A stretch of DNA of 8,236 nt from Candidatus Bathyarchaeota archaeon. GTDB lineage: Archaea > Thermoproteota > Bathyarchaeia > Bathyarchaeales > Bathyarchaeaceae. The stretch covers positions 585,521 to 593,756 of the forward strand of contig CP070828.1 in the NCBI GenBank assembly GCA_020344715.1. Reading direction: 5' to 3'. The translations under genes and the position numbers were made by a program. Shown here one piece after another: positions 1 to 6,835 of this stretch. Numbering within the stretch: the first letter of the stretch is position 1; every line of letters starts with the position of its first letter. The notes under the pieces were generated by a model. The model was not told the origin of the DNA, did no database searches, and saw only the letters and a list, made by a program, of their open reading frames with translations.

Positions 1-1137
1 TAGTTGCTTTGCCAAGGGTATTCTACCGCAGATTTTTGCCAGCCTTCTTCTCCGCTCACCGTATGAGTGTTCAGTCAGGTTTTCTCCGTTCAAATATAGG
101 ATATCAAACAGATTTAGCTCCAGAGGAATCTGTCTCTGAATTTCTTCTATTTGATGAACCCTTCGGAACCTGCGCATGAGATGCTGAAAGAGCAAGGGGC
201 TTCTATCTTGTCCAACGGCCACAACTTCACCTTCTAGAACCGCTTGGTCAACGTGCACTTGGCTCTTGATCAATTCCACAATTTCTGGCAGACTCTCTGT
301 GACGTCGGTTAGTCGTCGACTGAAAACTCTAACCTCTCCGTCTTGCTTATGAATCTGGATGCGAGCACCATCAAATTTGTATTCGAACACGGATTCACCT
401 CCATGTTCCCGCAACGCTTCGTCAACGCTGTCGCTGGTTTGAGCCATCATAGGCCTGATGGGTCTGAAGAGCTGAAGCTTGAGCTGGAACACGCCCTTAT
501 CCCCTTGAGATTTTGCTATTTTGGCAACATCGGCTATGTCGCCAGTCAACATGGCTGCGGTTTGAACTGCCCTGGACGGAACATTGAAGGCTTTTGAAAC
601 GGCAGACTCCATTAGTCCCTCGTAGAATCCCGTTCGCATTTCACCAATTATTATTTTCACGAGATATTTTGCTTCGAGAGCCGAAGCTTGACTGAACAGT
701 GTCTCCATCAAGCGTTCTTTTCGGTCCTTCGAACTGTAACCACTAATTTCAGCAGTTGCTTCCAGAACACGTTTGACCTCAAGAACGGTCAAAGGCTTTT
801 CGAAAAGCGAGGCTTGCTTTCGTATCTTGCTGGATTCAAACAAGTTCTTTGTTGCTGCTCCAATATCACCAGTCTCAGAGAAGGCAGCTCGAAGTCTTGT
901 CCAATTCACGTTGGTCAAGCGTTTGATTACGTTGCCTAGAGTTGCCCAGCTGACCTCTAGTACTCGTTGATCCCATTTTGGAAAGACTCTGCCCAATAAC
1001 ATCGAAACTGCAGGCTCTACTTCATCTGCATGCAATTGCTTCAAGAAATCGGCAACCGAATCAATCATAACGGTGCGTTTGTTTGTCGCTTCCAACGCTT
1101 GGCAAAGCTCTGCCAACACTAGAAACGGAGTTTGCAT
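1..1137 (-). CDS. lig: ATP-dependent DNA ligase (3' end cut off by window edge)
   Basis: Archaeal/eukaryotic-type ATP-dependent DNA ligase, which seals nicks during replication and repair. The minus frame is open for 379 codons from an ATG at 1137 to the window edge. Residues 1 to about 215 form the N-terminal DNA-binding region. Adenylation motif I is EYKFDGARI with the nucleotidyl-accepting lysine at K254 and the motif arginine at R259. It is followed by FSRRLTDVTESLPEI, by LEGEVVAVG (E302, E304; motif III region) and by LFDILYLNG near 343-351 (motif IIIa). Archaeal ligases are usually about 560-600 residues, so roughly 200 residues (end of the adenylation domain and the OB-fold with motifs IV-VI) lie outside. 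The ATG is preceded at 7 bases by GAGG (1145-1148), and the N-terminus (FLVLAELCQALEATNKR) matches the family start. Family call is secure; the intactness of the C-terminus cannot be judged. Confidence 0.95.
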   Translation of the reverse strand, partial: MQTPFLVLAELCQALEATNKRTVMIDSVADFLKQLHADEVEPAVSMLLGRVFPKWDQRVLEVSWATLGNVIKRLTNVNWTRLRAAFSETGDIGAATKNLFESSKIRKQASLFEKPLTVLEVKRVLEATAEISGYSSKDRKERLMETLFSQASALEAKYLVKIIIGEMRTGFYEGLMESAVSKAFNVPSRAVQTAAMLTGDIADVAKIAKSQGDKGVFQLKLQLFRPIRPMMAQTSDSVDEALREHGGESVFEYKFDGARIQIHKQDGEVRVFSRRLTDVTESLPEIVELIKSQVHVDQAVLEGEVVAVGQDRSPLLFQHLMRRFRRVHQIEEIQRQIPLELNLFDILYLNGENLTEHSYGERRRRLAKICGRIPLAKQL

Positions 1138-1256
1138 GTATTTTCCTCTTCGGAAGCAGCCTCTTTTTGGTTTGTTCTCTTCTATTGACTCAGTAGTGCC
1201 AAAAAAACATAAACATTTTCATGCCTGCGAAGAAAACCAAGCGAAAACAAACGAAC

Positions 1257-1266
1257 TTTTTATAGT
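1257..1266 (-). promoter_or_regulatory. Candidate TATA box for the ligase gene
   Basis: The minus strand reads ACTATAAAAA here, the most TATA-like stretch upstream of the ligase start. Transcription would begin near 1235 and give a leader of about 100 bases, which is long for an archaeal gene, and no purine-rich BRE is clear. Weak call. Confidence 0.25.
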
Positions 1267-1328
1267 CAATAATTCGAGAAGACGTTGAGCCTTTTGAGAT
1301 TTGGGAGACCCTTCTCTTTCACCATTAA

Positions 1329-1366
1329 GCATTGATAATCAACGCAGATATTCTCGATCGAGAATA
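1329..1366. repeat. Two adjacent palindromes, possible operator pair
   Basis: The right element, 1349-1366, is the perfect 18-base palindrome TATTCTCGATCGAGAATA. The left element, 1329-1345, is GC-A-TTGAT-A-ATCAA-C-GC, symmetric except for one pair. Their centres (1337 and 1357.5) are about 20.5 bases apart, close to two helical turns, so two dimeric proteins could bind the same DNA face. They lie about 200 bases upstream of the ligase start. The binding role is inferred only from symmetry and spacing. Confidence 0.45.
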
Positions 1367-1605
1367 GAAGTTTTTCATCTTTCGTAGGTTCTCTAGAGTG
1401 TCTATTGTTGCGAAAGAATTCGTAATCGCAGGTTTTTAAATAAATTCGTCATTTTTCGTCTTTCATGCTTGTAAAGTATGCTGGAAATTGCGTTGAATAC
1501 TTCTTGTTCACATAGCTAAACATACATTAATTCATCGAACAGGTCAAGCCGCTCGAGAAGACACGGACTAGATCGAGTTTCTCAGTATTGTCTTCATTGA
1601 AATTG

Positions 1606-1616
1606 AAAGAAAAAAT
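1606..1616 (-). terminator. T-rich terminator candidate after kbl
   Basis: About 25-35 bases beyond the kbl stop the minus strand reads CATTTTTTCTT, with a run of six T. Archaeal termination commonly uses such T-tracts without a strong hairpin. Position and orientation fit the end of the tdh-kbl transcript. Confidence 0.45.
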
Positions 1617-1638
1617 GAGGGGAGCGTTGTGTCTTGCA

Positions 1639-2841
1639 TTATATTAGATCGAGTTTTTTGCCGCCTCCAGTGAACGCCTCGATTGCTTTATCGAGTTGTT
1701 CGTGCGTGTGTTTCGTACTTAGCTGAGTTCGAATCCTTGCTTTGTCCCTGGAAACCATGGGATAGACAATCGGAAGTGCGAAGATGCCTTTCTTCCAGAT
1801 AAAATTGGCAAGATCCTTTGCTCTCTTGCTGTCGCCACACAAGACTGGCACAATTGGTGTTTCGCTGTTGCCTGTGTCAAAACCAAGGTCTTTCAGCGCT
1901 TTTATGAAATACTCTCGATTCTCCCAGACTCTTCTCACATGCTGCGGCTCAGATTCCAAAACATCAATTGCGGCGATGCAAGCGGCTGCTACTCCCGGAG
2001 ACATCGCTCCGCTGAGTAGCCAAGTCCTAGACTTGTTGTAAGCAAAGTTTCGCAGGTCTTCTCCACCCGAGACATGGCCACCTATGACCCCAAAAGCTTT
2101 TGAGAAAGTTCCCATTTCGACATGCACTTCATCGCTGCTGAGACCAAAGTGATTAACAATGCCTCGTCCGCCCGTTCCGAGTACACCTTCGCCATGTGCA
2201 TCATCTACATACACACCTGCACCATGCTCCTTTGCGATCTTGGCTATCGCAGAGAGTGGAGCTAGATCGCCATCCATACTGAAGACTCCATCAGTGAGAA
2301 TCCATATATGCCCGTAGGGGGGTTTGTGCTTTTCAGCTTCGTCCATCACACGTGCCAGATCTTCGGCATCTTTGTGCTTGAAGATTGCGCGATCTGCATG
2401 ACTCAGTCGCACACCATCGATGATGGAGCCATGATTCAACTCGTCAGAGACGAAAAGGTCTCCTCTACCGCAGAGTTGAGGAATAAGACCTTGATTTGCC
2501 ATGAAGCCAGTTTGATAAGTCAACGAAGCAGGAGCATGTTTAAATTTCGCAAGACGACGATCCAATTCCTCATGAATAAACATGTTGCCAGAGATCGAAC
2601 GGTCACTGCCGGCTCCAGCGCCATATTTCTTTGTTGCTTCAATTGTGGCTTCTACAAGTTTTGGATGAGTTGACAGATTAAGATAGTTGTTGGCGCAGAG
2701 CATGATAACCTTCTTGCCGTTGACAGTGCAGACAGGTTCATTCGGGCTTTGAAGTTCCTTGAGTTCCCAGTTGAGGTTTTCATGGACTAGGCGTTGATAT
2801 TCATTGCCCAGGTATTTTGTTGGATTCCTTTTTGTCGACAT
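1639..2841 (-). CDS. kbl: Glycine C-acetyltransferase (2-amino-3-ketobutyrate CoA ligase)
   Basis: Cytosolic PLP enzyme of the alpha-oxoamine synthase family that splits 2-amino-3-ketobutyrate with CoA into glycine and acetyl-CoA. Numbered from the chosen start (400 residues, normal length), it shows LCANNYLNL (48-56), SDELNHGSIIDG with the PLP-stacking His H137, VDDAHGEG with the PLP-ring Asp D213, GTFSKAFG with the Schiff-base lysine K248, and RIRTQLS with a substrate-carboxylate Arg at R371. The frame can start at GTG 2850, but that codon lies inside AAGGTGATC (2845-2853), a strong Shine-Dalgarno for the ATG at 2841, six bases after GGTG; I therefore use 2841. It follows tdh by 62 bases on the same strand, so both steps of threonine breakdown are probably cotranscribed. 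The tdh neighbour favours KBL over 8-amino-7-oxononanoate synthase, a close relative. Confidence 0.95.
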   Translation of the reverse strand: MSTKRNPTKYLGNEYQRLVHENLNWELKELQSPNEPVCTVNGKKVIMLCANNYLNLSTHPKLVEATIEATKKYGAGAGSDRSISGNMFIHEELDRRLAKFKHAPASLTYQTGFMANQGLIPQLCGRGDLFVSDELNHGSIIDGVRLSHADRAIFKHKDAEDLARVMDEAEKHKPPYGHIWILTDGVFSMDGDLAPLSAIAKIAKEHGAGVYVDDAHGEGVLGTGGRGIVNHFGLSSDEVHVEMGTFSKAFGVIGGHVSGGEDLRNFAYNKSRTWLLSGAMSPGVAAACIAAIDVLESEPQHVRRVWENREYFIKALKDLGFDTGNSETPIVPVLCGDSKRAKDLANFIWKKGIFALPIVYPMVSRDKARIRTQLSTKHTHEQLDKAIEAFTGGGKKLDLI

Positions 2842-2903
2842 ACTGATCACCTTGTGAGTGCGTTACATATCTCTTTATTCTATTGATGCTTCTCTTAACT
2901 GTT

Positions 2904-3971
2904 TCACCATTTCGGCTCGAGTGAGACTTTGCCGGTTTGCTTCGACTTGATTAGATCAACGCCTTTTGCTATGTCCCGCATGGGCAACCTGTGTGTTATT
3001 ATCCGACTTATTTTCTCTCGAAAACGGGAATTCGCAAGTAAATCTTTTACTTGATACCATGTTTGGAACATTCTCCTACCGGTTATGCCGAAAACAGTTG
3101 CCCCTTTGAAGATCAAGGCGTCATTTAAGTCAAGTTCAACGGGTCTTTCAAAGATGCCCAATAGTGAAATGCGTCCACCGGGAGTGAGAACTTCAAGAGC
3201 CTGCTTGATGGCAGCAGAGGCCCCTGACATCTCTAGTACAACATCCACACCATTACCATCTGTTGCGTCTCGCATGGTCTTGACAATGCTTTTATCGTCA
3301 TCCCTGGCACTAAGAACAACGTCAGCCCCCATTTCCTTGGCGAGTTCCATTCGGACTTTATTGGATCCACCAGCGGTAGCAAGAATTTTGGCTGCACCTA
3401 GCTCCTTTAAAACGGCGATGGACATCAGCCCGATTGGCCCGCAACCCATGACTGCGACGTTTTTTTCAGCAATATCCGCAATGTGGTCTTTGGGTAAGAC
3501 AGCCTGCACAGCATTTCCAAGAGGCTCCTGAACGGAAGCAATCACCGGTTCCAGTCTTGGATCATTTTTCCATGCATTTTCTTCAGGCAGTGAGAAATAT
3601 TCAGCAAAAACGCCATCAGTGTCAACGCCCAAGATTCTTAGGTTTTGACAAATGTGCATCCGGTCAGTTCTGCACTGGTAGCACGTGCCATCAGCGATGT
3701 GCGTTTCCGCTGATATCATATCTCCTTCTCGTAGGTCTGTGACGTTTTGACCGACTTGAACCACTTCGCCTGCAACTTCGTGTCCAAAAATAATCGGAAG
3801 TTTTTTTACACGGTTTTGAGCCCATTGGTTCCAGTCCCAAATGTGAATGTCTGTTCCACAGATTGAGGTTGCTTTGACTTTGACAAGAACTTGGCTTTCT
3901 CCGGCTTTTGGGATTTCTAATGTTGTGATCTCTGCTTCTGGTTCAGGATATCTCTTGACAATTGCATACAT
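2904..3971 (-). CDS. tdh: L-threonine 3-dehydrogenase (zinc-dependent MDR family)
   Basis: Zinc-dependent medium-chain dehydrogenase oxidising L-threonine to 2-amino-3-ketobutyrate, the substrate of the kbl product encoded next. It has 355 residues, normal length. The GroES-like domain carries ICGTDIHIW (C38, T40, H43) and GHE (H64, E65) for the catalytic zinc, with E149 in QEPLGNAVQ near that site. The structural-zinc loop is ADGTCYQCRTDRMHIC, so D94 stands where the first Cys usually is, followed by C97, C100 and C108. The Rossmann fold starts at GCGPIG (176-181). The following beta-strand ends in ATAGGSNK, without the acidic residue typical of NAD enzymes. The ATG at 3971 is preceded by AGGAG (3981-3985) at 9 bases. 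Annotation as threonine dehydrogenase rests on overall similarity and the kbl neighbour. Confidence 0.94.
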   Translation of the reverse strand: MYAIVKRYPEPEAEITTLEIPKAGESQVLVKVKATSICGTDIHIWDWNQWAQNRVKKLPIIFGHEVAGEVVQVGQNVTDLREGDMISAETHIADGTCYQCRTDRMHICQNLRILGVDTDGVFAEYFSLPEENAWKNDPRLEPVIASVQEPLGNAVQAVLPKDHIADIAEKNVAVMGCGPIGLMSIAVLKELGAAKILATAGGSNKVRMELAKEMGADVVLSARDDDKSIVKTMRDATDGNGVDVVLEMSGASAAIKQALEVLTPGGRISLLGIFERPVELDLNDALIFKGATVFGITGRRMFQTWYQVKDLLANSRFREKISRIITHRLPMRDIAKGVDLIKSKQTGKVSLEPKW

Positions 3972-4032
3972 GTGAGGCTACTCCTGAATTCAGCTTTGGA
4001 CGCACCTAGGTTAGGGATTGACATTATTAAGC

Positions 4033-4077
4033 CTTGACGCAAGTTTAAATGCCATTTTGTAAACGCATCGCGTCAAG
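4033..4077. repeat. Inverted repeat around the tdh/ykgJ-like divergent promoter
   Basis: CTTGACGC (4033-4040) and GCGTCAAG (4070-4077) are perfect 8-base inverted arms about 29 bases apart, bracketing the TATA-like stretch 4041-4050 in the gap between two divergent genes. A regulator bound to both arms could control either or both genes. Function is inferred from placement. Confidence 0.4.
4041..4050 (-). promoter_or_regulatory. Candidate TATA box for tdh-kbl
   Basis: The minus strand reads ATTTAAACTT about 70-80 bases upstream of the tdh ATG. Transcription would begin near 4020, leaving a leader of about 50 bases that contains the AGGAG ribosome site. The near-symmetric box could also serve the divergent plus-strand gene, with initiation near 4072. 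Confidence 0.4.
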
Positions 4078-4128
4078 ATAGACAAGCAAGAAATAGTCTT
4101 TCTACATAGTTTTGGCTTGTGAGATAGT

Positions 4129-4566
4129 TTGCGCTTTGAGTATCCCAAGAACGTTCGTTTCGAGTGTAAAAGGTGTGCCCTCTGTTGCGGGGACACCGAG
4201 ACCAGAAATCGATCTATTCTTATGATGCAGATCGAGGCCTATCGCATAATGAAGAAGGCTTTGATAGATCTTGATGAATTTGCTGAGAGAATTGAATGCT
4301 CTGAACCCTATATTTATCGTATGAAGAAAACTGAAAAGGGACAGTGCTTCTTTCTGCAAAACAAGTCATGTTCGATCTATCAAGTGCGACCAGTAATCTG
4401 TCGATTCTATCCCTTTCAACTTGAAAACACAAGAGACGACCGATACGTTTTTTCATACACGAAAGAATGCCAAGGCATTGGAGAGAAGTCTCTACTCACG
4501 AAACATTTCTTTCAAGAGCTTTTCAGCGAGTTCATGGAAGTTCTGAAAAAAAATCGGCGCTTCTAG
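4129..4566 (+). CDS. YkgJ-like CxxCxxCC metal-chelating protein
   Basis: Small cytosolic protein (145 residues) of the CxxCxxCC family (PF03692, putative zinc- or iron-chelating), whose biochemical role is poorly known. The N-terminal cluster FECKRCALCCGD gives C13, C16, C19 and C20. A second half has C73, then CSIYQVRPVICRFYPF with C81 and C91, and a further C114; this C-x-I-Y-x-x-R-P-x-x-C-R-x-Y-P-F block is diagnostic. No membrane segment or signal peptide is visible. The start is set by TTG at 4129: an in-frame stop lies at 4120-4122 and the first ATG (codon 32) would remove the Cys cluster. Only a weak GTGA (4119-4122) serves as ribosome site. The gene is divergent from tdh and 144 bases ahead of the NAD kinase homologue on the same strand. 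Confidence 0.85.
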   Translation: MRFEYPKNVRFECKRCALCCGDTETRNRSILMMQIEAYRIMKKALIDLDEFAERIECSEPYIYRMKKTEKGQCFFLQNKSCSIYQVRPVICRFYPFQLENTRDDRYVFSYTKECQGIGEKSLLTKHFFQELFSEFMEVLKKNRRF

Positions 4567-4650
4567 GTTGCCCACAGTGTTTTGCATGCCCATCCTCTTG
4601 CGTAGCTTCTTTTGGATTTCATGAGAGCATCTGGTACGTTTGCTTACTGC

Positions 4651-4657
4651 TTTTTAT
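4651..4657 (+). promoter_or_regulatory. TTTTTAT: candidate promoter box or upstream terminator
   Basis: TTTTTAT lies 85 bases after the ykgJ-like stop and about 55-60 bases before the NAD kinase start. It could be a TATA box (initiation near 4680) or the T-tract that ends the upstream transcript. The sequence alone does not decide. Confidence 0.25.
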
Positions 4658-4710
4658 TCAGCCGCGGTCTATAACCAGAATGTCAAATGCTTCAACAGGT
4701 GGAATCAGAG

Positions 4711-5829
4711 TTGAGAATGGGGTTCATCGTCAACCCAATTGCAGGCATGGGCGGAAGAGTTGGACTCAAAGGAACAAACGGAGTCCTAGAAGAAGCCCTC
4801 GCCCGAGGAGCGAGACCCCTCGCTGCAGTTCGAGCAAAGGAATTTCTCGCAAAACTCAAGGAACTGTATACTCAAGAGCCAATTGACACTCTGACATGTC
4901 CAAATCCTATGGGCGCAAAAGAAGTCAAAGCTTCGGGGCTAATCGCGCAGATTTTGCCAATGTCCCTCAAGACTGAGACTACAGCTGAAGATACCAAGCT
5001 GGCTGTTCAGCTTCTAGTGAAATCAAAAGTTGATTTGATAGTCTTTGTCGGAGGGGACGGTACTGCGCGAGATATTTTGGATGCCATGAGAGGAGTAAAG
5101 CATGTACTGGTTTTGGGAGTTCCTTCAGGCGTCAAAATGCACAGTGGCATATTCACGGCAAGTGCATCAGATGCCGCCGAGGTTGTTATAGCCTTCTCAC
5201 AAAAAGCCACCCAAACAGTGGATTTCGAAATCATGGATGTGGATGAAACCGCCTTTCGACAAGATCGGCTTTCAGTGAAACTCTACGGTCTTCTTAAAGG
5301 ACCATTTGTCCCAATGCGTCTTTTGCACAGCAAACAAGTGAGCCCTGAGACGATTGATGAACAAGAGAATCAAATGGCAATCGCACGCTTTATTGTGGAA
5401 AACATGGAGCTGGAAGCCACGTACATTCTCGGTCCAGGAACAACAATGAAGCGTATCGCTGATTTACTTGATGTGGGAAAAACCGTACTTGGAGTCGACA
5501 TTTACCGAAACAAGACCGTGATCAAAGATGTGAATGAGCAGAAAATGCTGCAGGAGATTGGAGACTGGCAGAAAACTTGGATTATACTGTCGCCAATCGG
5601 GCGTCAAGGCATGTTGCTTGGCAGAGGAAACCAGCAGATAAGCCCAGAAATAGTCAGGCGTGTTGGAAAAGAAAAGATCATAGTGGCAGCTACAAGAGGC
5701 AAGATTCAAGGAATTGAAGGAAATATTCTGCGAGTGGATACGGGAGACTCGGAAATCGACAGCATGCTAAAGGGTTACATAAGAGTTGTGACTGACTACA
5801 GAGAATGGAGACTAGTGCCAGTGGAATAG
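4711..5829 (+). CDS. ATP-NAD kinase family protein (COG3199-like)
   Basis: Member of the archaeal ATP-NAD kinase / AcoX-like family, predicted to phosphorylate NAD to NADP using ATP or polyphosphate; this subgroup's true substrate is less certain than that of NadK proper. From the chosen start (372 residues) it reads GFIVNPIAGMGGRVGLKGT (4-22), then the nucleotide-binding GGDGTARD (114-121), PSGVKMHSGIF (138-148), YILGPGTTMK (238-247) and the C-terminal SPIGRQGMLLGRGNQQISP (294-312). The frame is open back to an ATG at 4687, but AGGTGG (4698-4703) lies inside that extension and is spaced 7 bases from TTG 4711; ATG 4717 is the alternative. Family homologues begin just before GFIVNP, which supports a short N-terminus. 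It may share a transcript with the preceding Cys-rich protein and the following glycosylase homologue. Confidence 0.88.
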   Translation: MRMGFIVNPIAGMGGRVGLKGTNGVLEEALARGARPLAAVRAKEFLAKLKELYTQEPIDTLTCPNPMGAKEVKASGLIAQILPMSLKTETTAEDTKLAVQLLVKSKVDLIVFVGGDGTARDILDAMRGVKHVLVLGVPSGVKMHSGIFTASASDAAEVVIAFSQKATQTVDFEIMDVDETAFRQDRLSVKLYGLLKGPFVPMRLLHSKQVSPETIDEQENQMAIARFIVENMELEATYILGPGTTMKRIADLLDVGKTVLGVDIYRNKTVIKDVNEQKMLQEIGDWQKTWIILSPIGRQGMLLGRGNQQISPEIVRRVGKEKIIVAATRGKIQGIEGNILRVDTGDSEIDSMLKGYIRVVTDYREWRLVPVE

Positions 5830-5899
5830 AGATGGCAACCAGGTTGTAGACAAGAATTAAAAGCATCGTGTACGCACACAAGCTAGAAGGGAATGAAAC

Positions 5900-6358
5900 A
5901 TGAGCGAAGAGTGGCATCCGCCGGCGTGGATGTACCGAAACACTCGTCCTCCAAACGACGATGCCTACTTCGAGAATCTCACTCGAATAATCTTCCTCGC
6001 AGGCCTAAGTTGGAAATTGATCCGCAAGAAATGGCCTGACTTCAGAAAGGCTTTCAAGAACTTTTCGATCAAGCAGGTTGCTCAGTTCAGCAATGACGAT
6101 GTAGAACAACTTATGAGCAATCCCAATATTGTCCGGAATCGCGCGAAGATCCTAGCAACAATCAATAATGCCCGCCAGTTCCAGAACATTGAGAAGGAGT
6201 TCGGATCCTTTCAACGGTTTATCAATGGATTGGACAAATCCAATAACTATGCATCGGTCATCAAAGTACTGGGCGAGAGGTTTAGTCGCGTCGGCCCATC
6301 TTCAGCACGCATTTTTCTGTACAGCGTTGGGGAGAACGTAATCCATTCGGAAGAGTAA
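5900..6358 (+). CDS. 3-methyladenine DNA glycosylase I (Tag)-like protein, short form
   Basis: A 152-residue protein of the Adenine_glyco/Tag fold (PF03352). Recognition rests on FENLTRIIFLAGLSW (24-38), the helix-hairpin region SNDDVEQLMSNPNIVRNRAKI (64-84) followed by NNAR (89-92) and GSFQRF (102-107), and the ending VLGERFSRVGPSSARIFLYSVG. In E. coli Tag, Glu38 and Trp46 contact the alkylated base; aligning on AGLSW keeps the Trp (W38) but puts Ile (I30) at the Glu position. The Tag zinc ligands (Cys4, His17, His175, Cys179) have no counterparts: the protein contains no Cys and ends soon after the last helix. DNA binding is likely; 3-methyladenine excision is uncertain. AGGGA (5888-5892) sits 7 bases before the ATG. 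It follows the NAD kinase homologue by 70 bases and converges with the YjbQ gene. Confidence 0.82.
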   Translation: MSEEWHPPAWMYRNTRPPNDDAYFENLTRIIFLAGLSWKLIRKKWPDFRKAFKNFSIKQVAQFSNDDVEQLMSNPNIVRNRAKILATINNARQFQNIEKEFGSFQRFINGLDKSNNYASVIKVLGERFSRVGPSSARIFLYSVGENVIHSEE

Positions 6359-6388
6359 ATGTCCCGAAAAAGTCAAATCCTGTGAAGC

Positions 6389-6793
6389 TCATTCGCCGAT
6401 GATTTGAACTACGATTGTTCTTTGTCTTGGGTAGACGTCGGTCTCGACAAAAACTAATGATTGCCAAGTGCCCATAACAGCGCGGCCGTCTACTACCGGT
6501 AGAGTTCGATCTGGGCAAAGAAATACTGATCTAAGATGAGAATGGGCATTTGACGGATGTCGATAGGAAGCTTGTCGTGGAATCAGCTTTTCTAGGGCTT
6601 CTTTTAAATCCGCCATTAGGCTGGGTTCGTATTCAGTCAGAACTAAGATGCCAGTTGCATGGGGCGCAAATACATGAGCCAAGCCGTTTTTTACACCTGA
6701 CTTCGTCACTATGTCTTGAATCGTTCTTGTTAGGTCTACGAAGTTGATTTCACCTTGAGTGGAAAACTTGAAGCTTTTGCTGAAGACTTTCAT
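6389..6793 (-). CDS. YjbQ/UPF0047 family protein (secondary thiamine-phosphate synthase enzyme family)
   Basis: Small single-domain protein (134 residues; family about 130-140) of the YjbQ/UPF0047 group (TIGR00149), some members of which show weak thiamine-phosphate synthase activity; the physiological role is unsettled. Family features are FAPHATGILVLTEYEPSL (H45, E54), D62, YRHPSNAHSHLRS with H79, N82, H84 and H86 as the putative metal-binding group, VVDGRAVMGTWQ (100-111) and the basic R-x-R near 123-125. Many homologues have HTTA where this protein has HATG. The frame is open upstream to 6961, but the added 56 residues show no family similarity, while GGAGG (6801-6805) lies 7 bases before the ATG at 6793, which I take as the start. 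It converges with the Tag-like gene across a 30-base gap. Confidence 0.92.
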   Translation of the reverse strand: MKVFSKSFKFSTQGEINFVDLTRTIQDIVTKSGVKNGLAHVFAPHATGILVLTEYEPSLMADLKEALEKLIPRQASYRHPSNAHSHLRSVFLCPDRTLPVVDGRAVMGTWQSLVFVETDVYPRQRTIVVQIIGE

Positions 6794-6835
6794 GTTCAGT
6801 CCTCCAAACACAGTTTGCCTAAATACTCCTGAAAG

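Larger units (their letters stand above)
1138..1638. other. Intergenic region between kbl and the ligase gene
   Basis: About 500 bases without a convincing protein gene. It holds, on the minus strand, the T-rich kbl terminator candidate and the leader of the ligase gene, and between them two neighbouring palindromes (1329-1345 and 1349-1366). A weaker dyad, TGCGA/TCGCA, spans 1409-1430, just before a TATA-like TTTTTAAATA (1433-1442) that could face either way. Only very short reading frames occur. No tRNA-like fold was recognised. Confidence 0.6.

Noticed and set aside
1221..1265. Plus-strand 14-codon frame MPAKKTKRKQTNFL
   Set aside because: Very short, no clear ribosome site, lies in an A-rich tract of the ligase leader, and matches no family I recognise.
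343..1288. Several plus-strand frames of 65-84 codons across the left end
   Set aside because: They are antisense to the DNA ligase, whose frame is open and motif-rich, and show no domains of their own.
1464..1514. Plus-strand 16-codon frame about 26 bases after TTTTTAAATA, suggesting a leaderless small gene
   Set aside because: Spacing is suggestive, but the peptide is too short and shows no recognisable motif; TATA-like AT-rich tracts are common here.
1569..1656. 12-base direct repeat TAGATCGAGTTT at 1569-1580 and 1645-1656
   Set aside because: Flanks do not match, and a 12-base match is expected about once or twice by chance in a window this size; no insertion-site features.
1720..1745. 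GAGTTCGAATCC, a tRNA T-loop look-alike
   Set aside because: It lies inside kbl and encodes part of the conserved RIRTQLS motif on the other strand; no acceptor, D or anticodon stems flank it.
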